From Pseudonocardia sp. (lineage in GTDB: Bacteria; Actinomycetota; Actinomycetes; Mycobacteriales; Pseudonocardiaceae): 64,000 nt of DNA. This document shows positions 17,455 through 26,247 of this stretch, piece after piece (positions within the stretch are counted from its first letter, which is position 1; each line of letters begins with the position of its first letter). The notes beneath the pieces were generated by a model. It ran no database searches. It saw nothing but the letters and a program-made list of their open reading frames with translations, and had not been told where the DNA came from. The stretch lies in assembly GCA_025869365.1 (NCBI GenBank), contig JAOZVV010000156.1, positions 62,001 to 126,000 of the forward strand, given 5' to 3'. The position numbers were made by a program, and so were the translations under genes.

Positions 17455-18470
17455 CGCTCGCGCACCCGTTCGCGCCCCGCCGAGCCCAGTTCGGCCCGCG
17501 CCGCGGGGTCGTCGAGCAGCCGCAGCAGGGCGGTCTCCAGCGCGTCCGTGTCGCCCACCGGCACGAGCACCCCGCACCCGTCGAGGAGCCGCGCCACGTC
17601 CCCGACCGGGGTCCCGACGGTCGCGCAGCCCCTGGCCATGGCCTCGAGCAGGAACATCGGCAGCGCCTCGTTGCGGGACGGGAGCACGGCCACGGCGGCC
17701 CGGGACGTCGCGGTGAGGGCCGCGGCGCGGGGCAGCGTCCCCAGCAGCACGGTCGCGGGCGGGAGGGGGAGCCGCGCGATCTCCGGTTCGACGGGCCCGG
17801 CGACGAGCAGCCGCCAGCCCGGTCGGGCCGCGGCCACCGCCGGCCAGGCCGCCCACAGCACGTCGGCGCCCTTGCGGGGGCCGACCTCCCCGGCGAAGAG
17901 GACCACCGGGTCCTTGGCGGACTGCACCGCGGGCACATCCACGCCGTTCGCCACCGTGCGCACGGGGGCGTCGGGGCCGAGGGAGGCCCGGACCAGCCGG
18001 GCCGCCTCGTCGCTGAGCACGAAGACGACGTGCGCGCGGCCCAGGACCGCCCGGACGAGCCGTGGCCGGCGCTCGGCGTCGCGGCCGAGCATGCTGCCGT
18101 GCAGGTGGATCCCCACCGGCAGGCCGCTCGCCCGCGCGATCGCGGCGAGCAGACCCTCGCGGAGGAACGACCCGCCGCTCGACACGTGCACGACCACGGC
18201 GTGCGGGGGGCCCGCGAGGCGCAGCAGCGGGATCCGCAGCGCGCACACCGCCGCCCGCCACATCGACGAGCGGCGCCCACGGCCCAGCGTCGAGGCCATC
18301 GCCCGTACCCGCAGTCCCTCGAACGGCCAGGTCAGGTACTCGGCGAGGACCTGCGCCATCCCGCCGGGCACGTCCCCGTGCACCCCGATGTGCACGACGA
18401 CCGGCAGGTCCGCGCGCCGCGCGCGGGGTCCGGGTCGGGTGCGGGGTGCGGGGACGAAGACCGGCCTCAT
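17355..18470 (-). CDS. GT4-family glycosyltransferase
   Basis: This 371-residue GT-B enzyme has the N-terminal VVHIGVHGDVPGGMAQVLAEYL, the interdomain PVVLFAGEVGPRKGADVLWAAW, and the nucleotide-sugar site LPSRNEALPMFLLEAMARGCATVGTPVGDV, the EX7E-type pattern of retaining GT4 transferases. It should add one of the later sugars of the repeat unit. Its ATG overlaps the stop of the FAD monooxygenase (ATGA), so it belongs to the three-gene leftward operon with that enzyme and a FemAB-like protein. Confidence 0.9.
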   Translation of the reverse strand: MRPVFVPAPRTRPGPRARRADLPVVVHIGVHGDVPGGMAQVLAEYLTWPFEGLRVRAMASTLGRGRRSSMWRAAVCALRIPLLRLAGPPHAVVVHVSSGGSFLREGLLAAIARASGLPVGIHLHGSMLGRDAERRPRLVRAVLGRAHVVFVLSDEAARLVRASLGPDAPVRTVANGVDVPAVQSAKDPVVLFAGEVGPRKGADVLWAAWPAVAAARPGWRLLVAGPVEPEIARLPLPPATVLLGTLPRAAALTATSRAAVAVLPSRNEALPMFLLEAMARGCATVGTPVGDVARLLDGCGVLVPVGDTDALETALLRLLDDPAARAELGSAGRERVRERYSVPVLVRMFEREWGLLLGARGPAPWGEDRVG

Positions 18471-19690
18471 CCCGGCACCGCGGGCACGTGCGGGCGTCGC
18501 CGCTGCCGGACGACGCGCCGGACCGTCCCGACCGCCCGGCGCGCCGTCCGGACCGTCCCGACCTGGGTCGCCAGGTGCAGGTGGTAGCGCCATCGCGGGT
18601 AGCTGCCCCGTCGCCGCCACAGGTCGTAGGCGAAGGTCACCGGGTCCACCGCGGCGGGATCCGGGCCCAGGTGCGCGTCGACGTCCTCGAACCAGGCCAT
18701 GCTCCGGCGGGCCGTGTCCTGCACCGGGCCCAGTACCGCGCGCCGGTGCCGGTCGAAGGCCCCCAGCCGCTCGTCGAGCCCCGTGGCGTCCCGGGGGAGC
18801 AGGGCGGCCAGCTCGATCGCGTCGCGCAGGGCGAGCTTCGTACCGGAACCGATGCTGAAGTGCGTGGTGTGCGCGGCGTCGCCGAGCAGGACGGTGCGCC
18901 CCCGGCACCAGGTCGCGTTGCGGACCTCCCGGAAGCGGTGCCACGACGCGGGTTGCTGGCCCGGCATGCGGTCGAGCAGCCCGTGACCGTCCAGCGGCCC
19001 GGCGAAGATCTGCTCCAGCCGCGCGATGTGGGCCCGCGGATCCGTCCCGTCGAGGCCGAGGCCCGCGCGGACCTCCGGGGAGCACTCGACGATGCAGGTG
19101 CTCAGCCGGTCCGCCGACGGGTAGGCGTGGAACCAGATCCAGCCGGCCGTGGTGCGGGCGAACGCGAAGGTGAAGGTGTCGAAGACCTTGTCCGTGCCGA
19201 GCCAGATGTAGGAGTTGCGGCCGAGGGTCCCCGTGGCGCCGAACTCGTCCGCGTGCCGGTCCCGCAGCCCGCTGTGGACCCCGTCCGCGGCGACGACGAG
19301 ATCGGCGTCCGCGTCGGCCACCCGCTCGTCGGCCGGGGTGTCGAACCGGACGTCCACGCCGAGCTGCCGGGCGCGGTGGGTCAGGATCTCGAGCAGCCGC
19401 CGCCTGCCGATGCTGTAGCCGTAGCCGCCCAGGTGCGCGGCCGGATGCCCGTCGATCAGGACGTCCTGGCCCTGGTAGACCACCGCGTCGCGCCGCAGGG
19501 TCGCCGCGCTCTCGGGGTCGTTGCGGTAGAGGTCGTCCAGCAGGTCGTCCCAGAACACGACGCCCCAGCCGCTCGTGGCGCTCTCGGGATTGCGTTCGAG
19601 GACCGTGACGCGGTGCCGGGGGTCCCGGCGGGCGGCGAGGATCGCGAGGTAGAGCCCCGCCGGCCCGCCGCCGACACAGGTGATCCTCAT
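18467..19690 (-). CDS. FAD-dependent aromatic-type monooxygenase (salicylyl-CoA 5-hydroxylase-like)
   Basis: This 407-residue flavoprotein has the N-terminal FAD site MRITCVGGGPAGLYLAILAA, then GWGVVFWDDLLDDL (a feature of salicylyl-CoA 5-hydroxylase relatives), the middle DG motif VVAADGVHSGLRD, and the C-terminal FAD motif VLLGDAAHTTHFSIGSGTKLALRDA. These are class A NAD(P)H-dependent hydroxylases of aromatic acids or their CoA esters. It is coupled by ATGA overlaps on both sides to a FemAB-like acyltransferase and a GT4 enzyme. An aromatic acyl decoration of the polysaccharide is possible but inferred. Confidence 0.85.
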   Translation of the reverse strand: MRITCVGGGPAGLYLAILAARRDPRHRVTVLERNPESATSGWGVVFWDDLLDDLYRNDPESAATLRRDAVVYQGQDVLIDGHPAAHLGGYGYSIGRRRLLEILTHRARQLGVDVRFDTPADERVADADADLVVAADGVHSGLRDRHADEFGATGTLGRNSYIWLGTDKVFDTFTFAFARTTAGWIWFHAYPSADRLSTCIVECSPEVRAGLGLDGTDPRAHIARLEQIFAGPLDGHGLLDRMPGQQPASWHRFREVRNATWCRGRTVLLGDAAHTTHFSIGSGTKLALRDAIELAALLPRDATGLDERLGAFDRHRRAVLGPVQDTARRSMAWFEDVDAHLGPDPAAVDPVTFAYDLWRRRGSYPRWRYHLHLATQVGTVRTARRAVGTVRRVVRQRRRPHVPAVPG

Positions 19691-20886
19691 GCCGGCACCT
19701 CCGTCCGTGGCCCGGTCCGCCGGACCTCGCGCAGCAGGGCGCGCGCACTCTCCAGCGCGTGCCTGCCCGCGGGCGAGCGGAGGACGAGGTCGTAGCCGGC
19801 CCGCAGCGGACGCGGCGAGATGAGCTCCACGGCCTGCGGGTAGCGGAAGGGCGTGCCGCCGAACGTCAGCTTCGGCTGGTCGACGGGCAGCCAGCCCTCC
19901 GGTGGGGGCCCGTCGCCCGCGTCGAGGGCGTCCAGGGTGGCCGGGCGCAGGCCGCCGAAGTCGAGCCAGCGCAGGCCCGCGGCCTTGCCCCAGCGGATGA
20001 TCTCCCAGCGGATGGCGGCCGGGACGCTGAGCCGGCCGGCCTCGCCGGACCGGTCGAAACCGGTGAGGCGGCCGCGCACCATGCCCCCGCACCGCGTGAC
20101 CAGGTCCGCGGCGACGGGGACGCCGTCGACCTCGCCGACGAACAGCTCGGCGTTCCCGGTGGACGCGAGCTCCCGGTAGAGCGTCCGCACGTAGCCGGCG
20201 GGGAACGCCGAGTACCCCTGCTGCGCGGCGGTGTGTTCCATCAGGTCGGCGAGCAGCGGGACGTCCGCCTCGCCTCCGCGGCGCACCCGGACCCCGCGCC
20301 CCTCCCAGCGGTTGGTCCAGGAGCGCAGCCTCCGGCCGAACCGGCCGCGGATGACGTCGAGGTCCTCGCCGAGGTCGATCCGGATCGAGCCCGCCGGCGC
20401 GATGCCGGCCCCGGACGGCCGGAAACCCCGCGCGAGGAGCGCGGCGGAGAGGTCCGCGCCCGCCTCCGGGGGCTGGACGAACAGTGCCCTCGTGTCGCGG
20501 GCCACGGGGCCGGCCAGCACGTCCGCCAGGGCACGGACGATCTCCGCACGGCCGGCCGTGCCGGGTGGGACCACCGGGCCGTAGGGCACGTAGGAGACCC
20601 GCCCCAGTACCGGGACGCGGCGGTCCAGGAGCTGCGCGCCGCCGACGAGCTCGCCGTCGCGTTCGGCGAGCACCCACCGGGCGGAGAAGCCGGACAGGCC
20701 ACGGACCCGGGTCCAGGCGCTGAGCTGGGTGACGTCGGTGCCCGGCGTGCGCTCGACGAGCGCGTCCCAGGCCGGTCGCCCGGCCGCGTCCTGGCGGGTG
20801 AGCACGTGCAGGCGAAGCTCACCCGGGCCCGGTACGGGCGCGTCGGGCCGGTCGTGATCTTGTCGGTCGCGGGGTCGCACCCTCAC
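19687..20886 (-). CDS. FemAB-like peptidyl/acyl transferase (GNAT fold)
   Basis: This protein is about 399 residues. FemAB features include VTQLSAWTRVRGLSGFSARWVLAERDGELVGGAQLL in the N-terminal GNAT half and GEVDGVPVAADLVTRCGG with LRWLDFGGLRP in the C-terminal half. Relatives add amino acids to lipid-linked peptidoglycan precursors or modify polysaccharide amino sugars. The track starts at GTG 20895, but GGAGG lies eight bases before the GTG at 20886, which I prefer. ATGA overlap with the monooxygenase shows one operon. Confidence 0.78.
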   Translation of the reverse strand: MRVRPRDRQDHDRPDAPVPGPGELRLHVLTRQDAAGRPAWDALVERTPGTDVTQLSAWTRVRGLSGFSARWVLAERDGELVGGAQLLDRRVPVLGRVSYVPYGPVVPPGTAGRAEIVRALADVLAGPVARDTRALFVQPPEAGADLSAALLARGFRPSGAGIAPAGSIRIDLGEDLDVIRGRFGRRLRSWTNRWEGRGVRVRRGGEADVPLLADLMEHTAAQQGYSAFPAGYVRTLYRELASTGNAELFVGEVDGVPVAADLVTRCGGMVRGRLTGFDRSGEAGRLSVPAAIRWEIIRWGKAAGLRWLDFGGLRPATLDALDAGDGPPPEGWLPVDQPKLTFGGTPFRYPQAVELISPRPLRAGYDLVLRSPAGRHALESARALLREVRRTGPRTEVPA

Positions 20887-21066
20887 ATCGGTCACCTCCG
20901 AACCCCGTCGCGGGGAGGCGCGGACGAGGCACTGTGGAGCTCGCGAGGCCGGGAACGGCTGTTACCCGCACCACACGTACGGTCCCGGGCCGGGTCGCCT
21001 AGGGGCGACGTGTCGCCGACGCCCGCGCGGGATCAGGGCGCCGAACGGTCCACCGCCCGCCTCCGG

Positions 21067-21390
21067 TCAGCCGGAGGTCCTGTCCTTCAGCCGCGGGTCC
21101 GGTCCGGGGTCCCCGGAGACCGTCACCACCCCGCCCACGGTGGAGTTGAGCCAGGCGAGCAACGTGTGGTCGTCGAGGGTCAGCGGCACCGCGGGGCCGA
21201 ACCAGGAGAGCTGGGCGACGGGCCGGTGGGCCAGCGCGTCGTCCAGCAGCAGCGCGAGGCCGTCCGTCAGGAGGACCGTCACCCCGTCGTGGCTGACCTC
21301 GCGGGTCCCCGGCTCGGGGGCGGACCGGTCTGCGCCGGTCCGCACCACGTAACCCTGTCCGGTCCGGTCGTCGTAACCCGTCACGAGCAC
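21067..21390 (-). CDS. Hypothetical protein, about 107 residues
   Basis: I do not recognise this protein. It has no signal peptide or membrane segment; the sequence is mixed and hydrophobic-acidic, with LVTGYDDRTGQGYVVRTG near the start and GVTVLLTDGLALLLDDALA in the middle, suggestive of a small beta-rich fold. GTG 21390 is chosen over the upstream GTG 21411 because AGGAGG lies immediately before it. It stands alone between the polysaccharide locus and the DUF302-like lipoprotein. It could still be a chance open frame. Confidence 0.4.
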   Translation of the reverse strand: MLVTGYDDRTGQGYVVRTGADRSAPEPGTREVSHDGVTVLLTDGLALLLDDALAHRPVAQLSWFGPAVPLTLDDHTLLAWLNSTVGGVVTVSGDPGPDPRLKDRTSG

Positions 21391-21443
21391 GGCAGCCTCC
21401 TCGCTCCTCACCGGTCCGCCCCGAGTCCGGGCCGAGCGGACGG

Positions 21444-22418
21444 CTATTGGAGCAGGCCCGCCGCGGTCCGGGCGAGTCGATCCGCCTCCGTCGTGAGTTT
21501 CACGACTGCCGGGTCCGTCGGCGGAACTCCGTACCGGGCGGCGAGCGACGCGGGGGAGGGGTGGCCGATCTGCGTGCGGTTCTGGTCGTCGACCCAGATC
21601 ACGAACCGCATCGGGAACTCGATCGCCATCGAGGGGGCGAGCTGCAGCAGCGGACCCTCCGCCTCGGGGATGTTCACCAGGACGGTGGTGGTCGGCCGGA
21701 TCGCCGGGCCTCCCGTCGCGGAGCCGGCCGCCAGGTCGACGGTCCCGGCGTCGCTGGTGGGGACGCGCCCGGCGGCGCGGGTCAGGCGGCCGGCCGTGGC
21801 CGGGACGTCCGCGCTGCCGAACACGGTCTGGAGGAACCCTGCGGAGGTGACGCCGACGAGCGGGGACGGCAGGGCCTCGGGGGCATCGCCGGTGGCGGCG
21901 TAGGCGACGTCCGCGGCACCGGTGGCCAGCGGTGTCGATGCGGCGGCGTCCGTGATCCCGGCGACCGCGGCGATGTAGTTCGCCGAGTCGTAGGTCACGG
22001 TCACGGCGCCGCCCTCGACGTCCTGCCGGACGAGATAGCGCTCGGGGAGCAGGGCGCCCGCCCGCTGGTCGAGCCGCAGCAGCGGGACCTGCGTGGCCGC
22101 GGAGCCGCCGACCACCGTCAGGACCTTGGGGAAGCCGGTGCCGGCCTTCGCGGCCTGCGCGGAGTGGTCCACGACCGTCGCGACCGCGCCGCCGTTCGCG
22201 ATGATGGCCGCCCGGAGCTTGGCGACGACGTCCGCGGTGTCCGTCCCGCCGACCCTGGTCACGGTGCCGGGGACGCGCCCGGCCTGGGCGGGGATCCCGT
22301 CCCGGAGCGCGCCGAGGGGCGCCTCGGGGTTGCCCTCACCGCACGCGACGAGTCCTGCCGTCAGCAGCAGACATGCGGCGGCGCGCCAGAGACGGGACGG
22401 TGGGGCGAGGGCCGGCAT
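21444..22418 (-). CDS. Lipoprotein with DUF302-like domains
   Basis: This 324-residue protein has a lipobox signal peptide (AAACLLLTAGLVACGEG). The body has two similar halves: TADVVAKLRAAIIANGGAVATVVDHS, then TGFPKVLTVVGGSAATQVPLL, and later IPEAEGPLLQLAPSMAIEFPMRFVIWVDD. These resemble the DUF302/TT1751 fold, whose biochemical role is unknown. The ATG at 22418 has CGGAG six bases upstream. It is predicted to be anchored on the outer face of the membrane. It is not obviously linked to the polysaccharide genes. Confidence 0.7.
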   Translation of the reverse strand: MPALAPPSRLWRAAACLLLTAGLVACGEGNPEAPLGALRDGIPAQAGRVPGTVTRVGGTDTADVVAKLRAAIIANGGAVATVVDHSAQAAKAGTGFPKVLTVVGGSAATQVPLLRLDQRAGALLPERYLVRQDVEGGAVTVTYDSANYIAAVAGITDAAASTPLATGAADVAYAATGDAPEALPSPLVGVTSAGFLQTVFGSADVPATAGRLTRAAGRVPTSDAGTVDLAAGSATGGPAIRPTTTVLVNIPEAEGPLLQLAPSMAIEFPMRFVIWVDDQNRTQIGHPSPASLAARYGVPPTDPAVVKLTTEADRLARTAAGLLQ

Positions 22419-22536
22419 GGGTGCTCCGCAGGGTTCGGTCCGTGGGGAAGGGGACGAATCGCGAAGACGATAACCGGACACGGCGGTCCGACACGCGCTG
22501 TGACCAGGCCCTTCCGGGTGGCATCGGATCACTGCG

Positions 22537-22571
22537 CCGAACGGTCGATCGGGGCCGAACGGTCGATCGGG
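22537..22571. repeat. Perfect tandem duplication GCCGAACGGTCGATCGGG
   Basis: Two adjacent copies of the 17-18-bp unit CCGAACGGTCGATCGGG lie in the gap between the lipoprotein start and the 44-residue small gene, just past the latter's stop. Each copy contains the partial dyad CGATCG. It may be a regulator binding site or a simple slippage duplication. Confidence 0.8.
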
Positions 22572-22595
22572 AAGGCCCTGGCCAGGGCCTCGGTG

Positions 22596-22730
22596 TCAGC
22601 GGCGCTTGTTCATCATCCGCTTGAGCTTCTCCTGGTTCTTCGGGTCCGACGCCAGGCGCTTGCCCTGCTCGGTCAGCTTCCGGCCCTGCGGGCTGCGCAG
22701 GAAGTCCTTGATCTTGTCCATGAGCGGCAC
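22596..22730 (-). CDS. Small conserved basic protein, 44 residues
   Basis: The product VPLMDKIKDFLRSPQGRKLTEQ.. continues with ASDPKNQEKLKRMMNKRR. Short Lys/Arg-rich helical proteins with this pattern are common and unstudied in actinobacteria. GTG 22730 has GAGGAG five bases upstream, which fixes the start; the longer open frame in the track has no such support. It is predicted cytoplasmic and monocistronic. Function unknown. Confidence 0.7.
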   Translation of the reverse strand: MPLMDKIKDFLRSPQGRKLTEQGKRLASDPKNQEKLKRMMNKRR

Positions 22731-23140
22731 GTGATCTCCTCGGTGGTGGGCGGAAATCGGGCATACCCGAGCATTCGGCGGGACAAACACGGTCGGTGCA
22801 GGCCCGCGGGGCCCCGTCCGCCCGATGCCGGTGTTCTCAGGACTCCCGTGAGCAGGCTCACCTGCGACGTCGTTTGCCCGTCGGCTACCTCGCGGTAACA
22901 ATCAGGCGGAGGACATCCGCTGCGCGGAACTGCGGGGCGGCTGGCAGAGTCGGTCCATTCCCGAGTTCTGCCGACCGGCGTCGCGTGGACGTCGTCCGCG
23001 CCGCGTTCCGCCCCTCGACAGAGGCGTGAGCGTCGCGACATGTCGACGACGTCGGGAACGGCAGTAGGTTCACAGGCGAACGACGAGCACGCACCACTGA
23101 TGGGGCGTGGCTCGCACCGGCAGGAGGTCGAAGAGGTCCG
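22731..23140. promoter_or_regulatory. Intergenic region upstream of etfBA
   Basis: This 410-bp divergent gap has only shadow open frames. A candidate -10 (TAGGTT) lies at 23065-23070, about 70 bp before etfB. A 10-bp palindrome CGACATGTCG sits at about 23036-23045 near that promoter and could be an operator. It is the right junction of the region inserted between the methyltransferase and etfB. Confidence 0.4.
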
Positions 23141-23926
23141 ATGAACATCGTCGTACTGGTCAAGCAGGTGCCGGACACCTATTCCGAGCGGAAGCTGTCG
23201 TCCGGTGATCACACCCTGGACCGCGACGCGACGGACGCGGTGCTCGACGAGATCAACGAGCGTGCGGTGGAGTCCGCGCTGCAGCTCAAGGAAGCCAACG
23301 ACGGTTCCGAGGTCACCGTGGTGACGATGGGACCGGACCGGGCCACCGACGCGATCCGCAAGGCGCTGTCGATGGGTGCGGACAAGGCGGTGCACCTCTC
23401 GGACGAGGCGTTGCACGGCTCGTGCGCGGTGCAGACGGCGAAGGCGCTGGCGAAGGTCATCGGCACGGTCGGTGACGTGGACCTGATCCTGGCGGGCAAC
23501 GAGGCGTCGGACGGCCGCTCGGGGGCGATCCCGGCGATGGTCGCGGAAATCCTGGACCTGCCGTCGCTGACCCACGCCCGTGAGCTCACCGTGGACGGTT
23601 CCACGGTGACGGTGCGGCGCGAAACCGACGACGGTGTCACGGTCCTGACCACGGAGCTGCCGGCGGTCGTCTCGGTGAACGAGAAGATCAACGAGCCGCG
23701 GTACCCGTCGTTCAAGGGGATCATGGCGGCGAAGAAGAAGCCGGTCACCACGCTGACCCTGGCCGACGCCGGGATCGACGCGTCGGAGGTCGGGCTGGCG
23801 AACGCGCTGACCTCGGTGACCTCGGCGCAGCCGAAGCCGCCGAAGTCGGCCGGTGAGAAGGTCGAGGACGAGGGCGACGGTGGCGCGAAGATCGCCGCGT
23901 TCCTGGTCTCGCAGAAGCTGATCTGA
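23141..23926 (+). CDS. etfB: Electron transfer flavoprotein beta subunit
   Basis: This 261-residue protein starts MNIVVLVKQVPDTYSERKL, and contains the ETF-beta signature region VDLILAGNEASDGRSGAIPAMVAEIL and VVSVNEKINEPRYPSFKGIMAAKKK. It binds AMP and pairs with EtfA to accept electrons from acyl-CoA dehydrogenases. It is the Rv3029c (fixA) counterpart. The start has GAGGTCCG upstream; etfA follows after 33 bp with its own Shine-Dalgarno (GAGAGGAAAGG). Confidence 0.97.
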   Translation: MNIVVLVKQVPDTYSERKLSSGDHTLDRDATDAVLDEINERAVESALQLKEANDGSEVTVVTMGPDRATDAIRKALSMGADKAVHLSDEALHGSCAVQTAKALAKVIGTVGDVDLILAGNEASDGRSGAIPAMVAEILDLPSLTHARELTVDGSTVTVRRETDDGVTVLTTELPAVVSVNEKINEPRYPSFKGIMAAKKKPVTTLTLADAGIDASEVGLANALTSVTSAQPKPPKSAGEKVEDEGDGGAKIAAFLVSQKLI

Positions 23927-23959
23927 CCCGTCTCGACGAGAGAGGAAAGGGACACACTC

Positions 23960-24910
23960 ATGGCTGAGGTTCTGGTCCTCGTCGATCACGTCGACGGGGA
24001 GAACAAGAAGAGCACGTTCGAACTGCTGACCGCCGCCCGCGCGCTGGGCGAGCCGTCCGCGGTCGTCGTCGGTCCGGCCGGTACGGCGGGGAAGCTGGCG
24101 GAGGGCCTCAGGGCCCACGGCGCGGCGAAGATCTATGTCGCGGAGTCGGACTCCGCGGACTTCCTGACCCCGCAGGTGTCGGTGCTGGCGTCGCTGGTGG
24201 CGTCGAAGGAGCCGGCCGCGGTGCTGATCGGGGTGTCGGCGGACGGCAAGGAGATCGCCGGTCGGCTCGCGGTCAAGACGGACTCCGCGCTGCTCGGTGA
24301 CGTCGTCGCCGTCGGCGAGGGCCCGTCGACCACGCACTCGGTGTTCGGCGGGGCGTTCGTCGCGGAGGCCAAGGCCAACACGGCGCACCCGGTGATCACG
24401 CTGCGTCCGGGCTCGGTGGAGGTCGAGAACTCCGACGGTGCCGGTGCGGAGGAGTCGGTCGAGGTCCCGGCCGCGTCGGGTCGGTCGGCGCAGGTGCAGT
24501 CCCGCGAGCCGGTGACCCAGGGCGACCGCCCGGACCTCACCGAGGCCTCGGTCATCGTCTCCGGTGGGCGTGGCGTGGGATCGGCGGACGACTTCACCGT
24601 CGTCGAGGCGCTGGCGGACTCCCTCGGTGCTGCGGTCGGCGCGTCGCGTGCGGCGGTGGACTCGGGCTACTACCCGCACCAGTTCCAGGTCGGCCAGACC
24701 GGCAAGACGGTCTCCCCGCAGCTCTACATCGCGCTGGGCATCTCGGGTGCGATCCAGCACCGGGCCGGGATGCAGACGTCGAAGACGATCATCGCGGTGA
24801 ACAAGGACACCGAGGCCCCGATCTTCGAGATCGCGGACTTCGGTGTGGTGGGTGACCTGTTCAAGGTCGCCCCGCAGCTCAAGGACGAGATCGCCAAGCG
24901 CAAGAGCTGA
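23960..24910 (+). CDS. etfA: Electron transfer flavoprotein alpha subunit
   Basis: This 316-residue protein has an N-terminal adenine-nucleotide alpha-hydrolase-like domain and a C-terminal FAD domain: [53 protein letters not shown], and [21 protein letters not shown]. These are the residues that hold FAD in EtfA. It completes the heterodimer with EtfB and corresponds to Rv3028c (fixB). The next 560 bp hold a repeat array rather than genes. Confidence 0.97.
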   Translation: MAEVLVLVDHVDGENKKSTFELLTAARALGEPSAVVVGPAGTAGKLAEGLRAHGAAKIYVAESDSADFLTPQVSVLASLVASKEPAAVLIGVSADGKEIAGRLAVKTDSALLGDVVAVGEGPSTTHSVFGGAFVAEAKANTAHPVITLRPGSVEVENSDGAGAEESVEVPAASGRSAQVQSREPVTQGDRPDLTEASVIVSGGRGVGSADDFTVVEALADSLGAAVGASRAAVDSGYYPHQFQVGQTGKTVSPQLYIALGISGAIQHRAGMQTSKTIIAVNKDTEAPIFEIADFGVVGDLFKVAPQLKDEIAKRKS

Positions 24911-24970
24911 TCCCTCCCGTCCACGGCGGCCCCGCACCCACCCCGGGGGCGGGGCCGCCGCCGTCCCCCC

Positions 24971-25408
24971 GCGAGTCGCGCGCTGGGACCCCGCGAGTCG
25001 GGGTGTGGGAGCCCGCGAGTCGGGGTGTGGGGCCGTGCGAGTCGGGATGTGCGGCCCCGTGAGTCGGGTTCGCGGCCTCGCGCCCGTCGGGGTCGACGCC
25101 CGCAGGTGTGGGGCCCACAGCGGAGGCTTGCCGACGATCGCCGGGCGGGCTCCGGGCCAGGCATGATCGCGATCGACGCCCTACGACACCGAGTCATGCA
25201 GTCGTCGAGGCACCCGAACTCGCCAGGCCGCAGGCCCCGGCCGGCGGGGCGCTGAGCGCGACTCGCGGGGACGCAGACCGCGACTCGCGGGGTCCCAGAA
25301 CGCGACTCGCGGGGCCCCAGACCCCGACTCGCGGGGCCCCAGACCCCGACTCGCGGGCCAGGCCGCTCGGATCCACCGCGACTCGGTGACGGAAATACCG
25401 CGACTCGC
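24971..25408. repeat. Convergent array of GCGAGTC/GACTCGC units
   Basis: Five forward GCGAGTC-type units start at 24971, 24993, 25015, 25037 and 25059 (the last reads GTGAGTC), each 22 bp from the next. After a spacer of about 195 bp, seven reverse units (GACTCGC) start at 25260, 25282, 25304, 25326, 25348, 25380 (reads GACTCGG) and 25402, again mostly 22 bp apart. Spacer text between units is also similar (GGGGTGTGGG; GGGGCCCCAGACC). The two halves are in opposite orientation and could fold into a long hairpin. No gene is supported here. Confidence 0.9.
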
Positions 25409-25476
25409 GGGTTCATGTGATGGCCATGTGCCGGACGGGCACAGGGGCGGGGAGAGTCGATCGGGCTCGGTAGTCA

Positions 25477-26247
25477 GTGCCGGTGACCTCTTCACAGGTT
25501 CTGGTCAGAACCCCGCAGGCTGCGGCGACGCGGTACTCGCTGCTGCTCACCACCGACGCCGACGAGGTCGAGGCCGCCCAGCGGCTCCGCCACCTCGTGT
25601 TCGCCGACGAGCTCGGCGCGCGGCTCGACACCCCCCGCCCCGGTCTCGACGTCGACCGCTTCGACGCGTTCTGCGACCACCTCGTCGTCCGGGACGACAC
25701 GACCGGCGAGGTCGTCGGCACCTACCGGATGCTGCCGCCCGCCCGGGCCGCCGCGGCCGGCTCCCTCTACTCCGACGGCGAGTTCGACCTCGCCGCCTTC
25801 GCCCCGATCCGCTCCTCGCTGGTCGAGGCCGGCCGCTCCTGCGTGCACCCGGACCACCGGGCCGGCGCGGTCGTCGGCCTGGTCTGGGCCGGCATCGCCC
25901 GGTACATGCTGCTCACCGGCAACCGGTGGCTCACCGGCTGCGCGAGCGTCCCGCTCTCCGACGGCGGCGCGCTCGCCGCGGGCGTCTGGGACCGCGTGCT
26001 CGCCCGGCACCTCGCCCCCGAGCAGCTCCGCGTCCGCCCGCACATCCCGTGGGACGTGCACGGCGCCACCCGGCACCGACGCACGAGCATGCCGCCCCTG
26101 CTGCGCGGCTACTTCCGGCTCGGCGCGTGGGTCTGCGGCGCACCCGCCTTCGACGAGGCCTTCGACTGCGCGGACTTCCCGGTCCTGCTCGGCCTCGACC
26201 ACGCCGACGACCGCTACCTGCGGTTCTTCCTGGGCGGGGAGCGGTGA
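25477..26247 (+). CDS. OlsB-like GNAT acyl-transferase, Rv3027c-like
   Basis: This 256-residue protein has YSLLLTTDADEVEAAQRLRHLVFADELG and VVGTYRMLPP, the acyl-homoserine-lactone-synthase/OlsB-type GNAT start, followed by VEAGRSCVHPDHRAGAVVGLVWAGIARY. OlsB proteins transfer 3-hydroxyacyl chains from ACP to ornithine. It overlaps the PlsC-like gene by 4 bp (GTGA), the usual OlsB-OlsA pairing, suggesting N- then O-acylation of an amino lipid. The start could be GTG 25477 or GTG 25483. Confidence 0.82.
   Translation: MPVTSSQVLVRTPQAAATRYSLLLTTDADEVEAAQRLRHLVFADELGARLDTPRPGLDVDRFDAFCDHLVVRDDTTGEVVGTYRMLPPARAAAAGSLYSDGEFDLAAFAPIRSSLVEAGRSCVHPDHRAGAVVGLVWAGIARYMLLTGNRWLTGCASVPLSDGGALAAGVWDRVLARHLAPEQLRVRPHIPWDVHGATRHRRTSMPPLLRGYFRLGAWVCGAPAFDEAFDCADFPVLLGLDHADDRYLRFFLGGER

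Noticed and set aside
24971-25408. CRISPR array
   Set aside because: The repeated unit is about 7-13 bp with spacers that are themselves similar; orientation flips midway and no cas gene is near.
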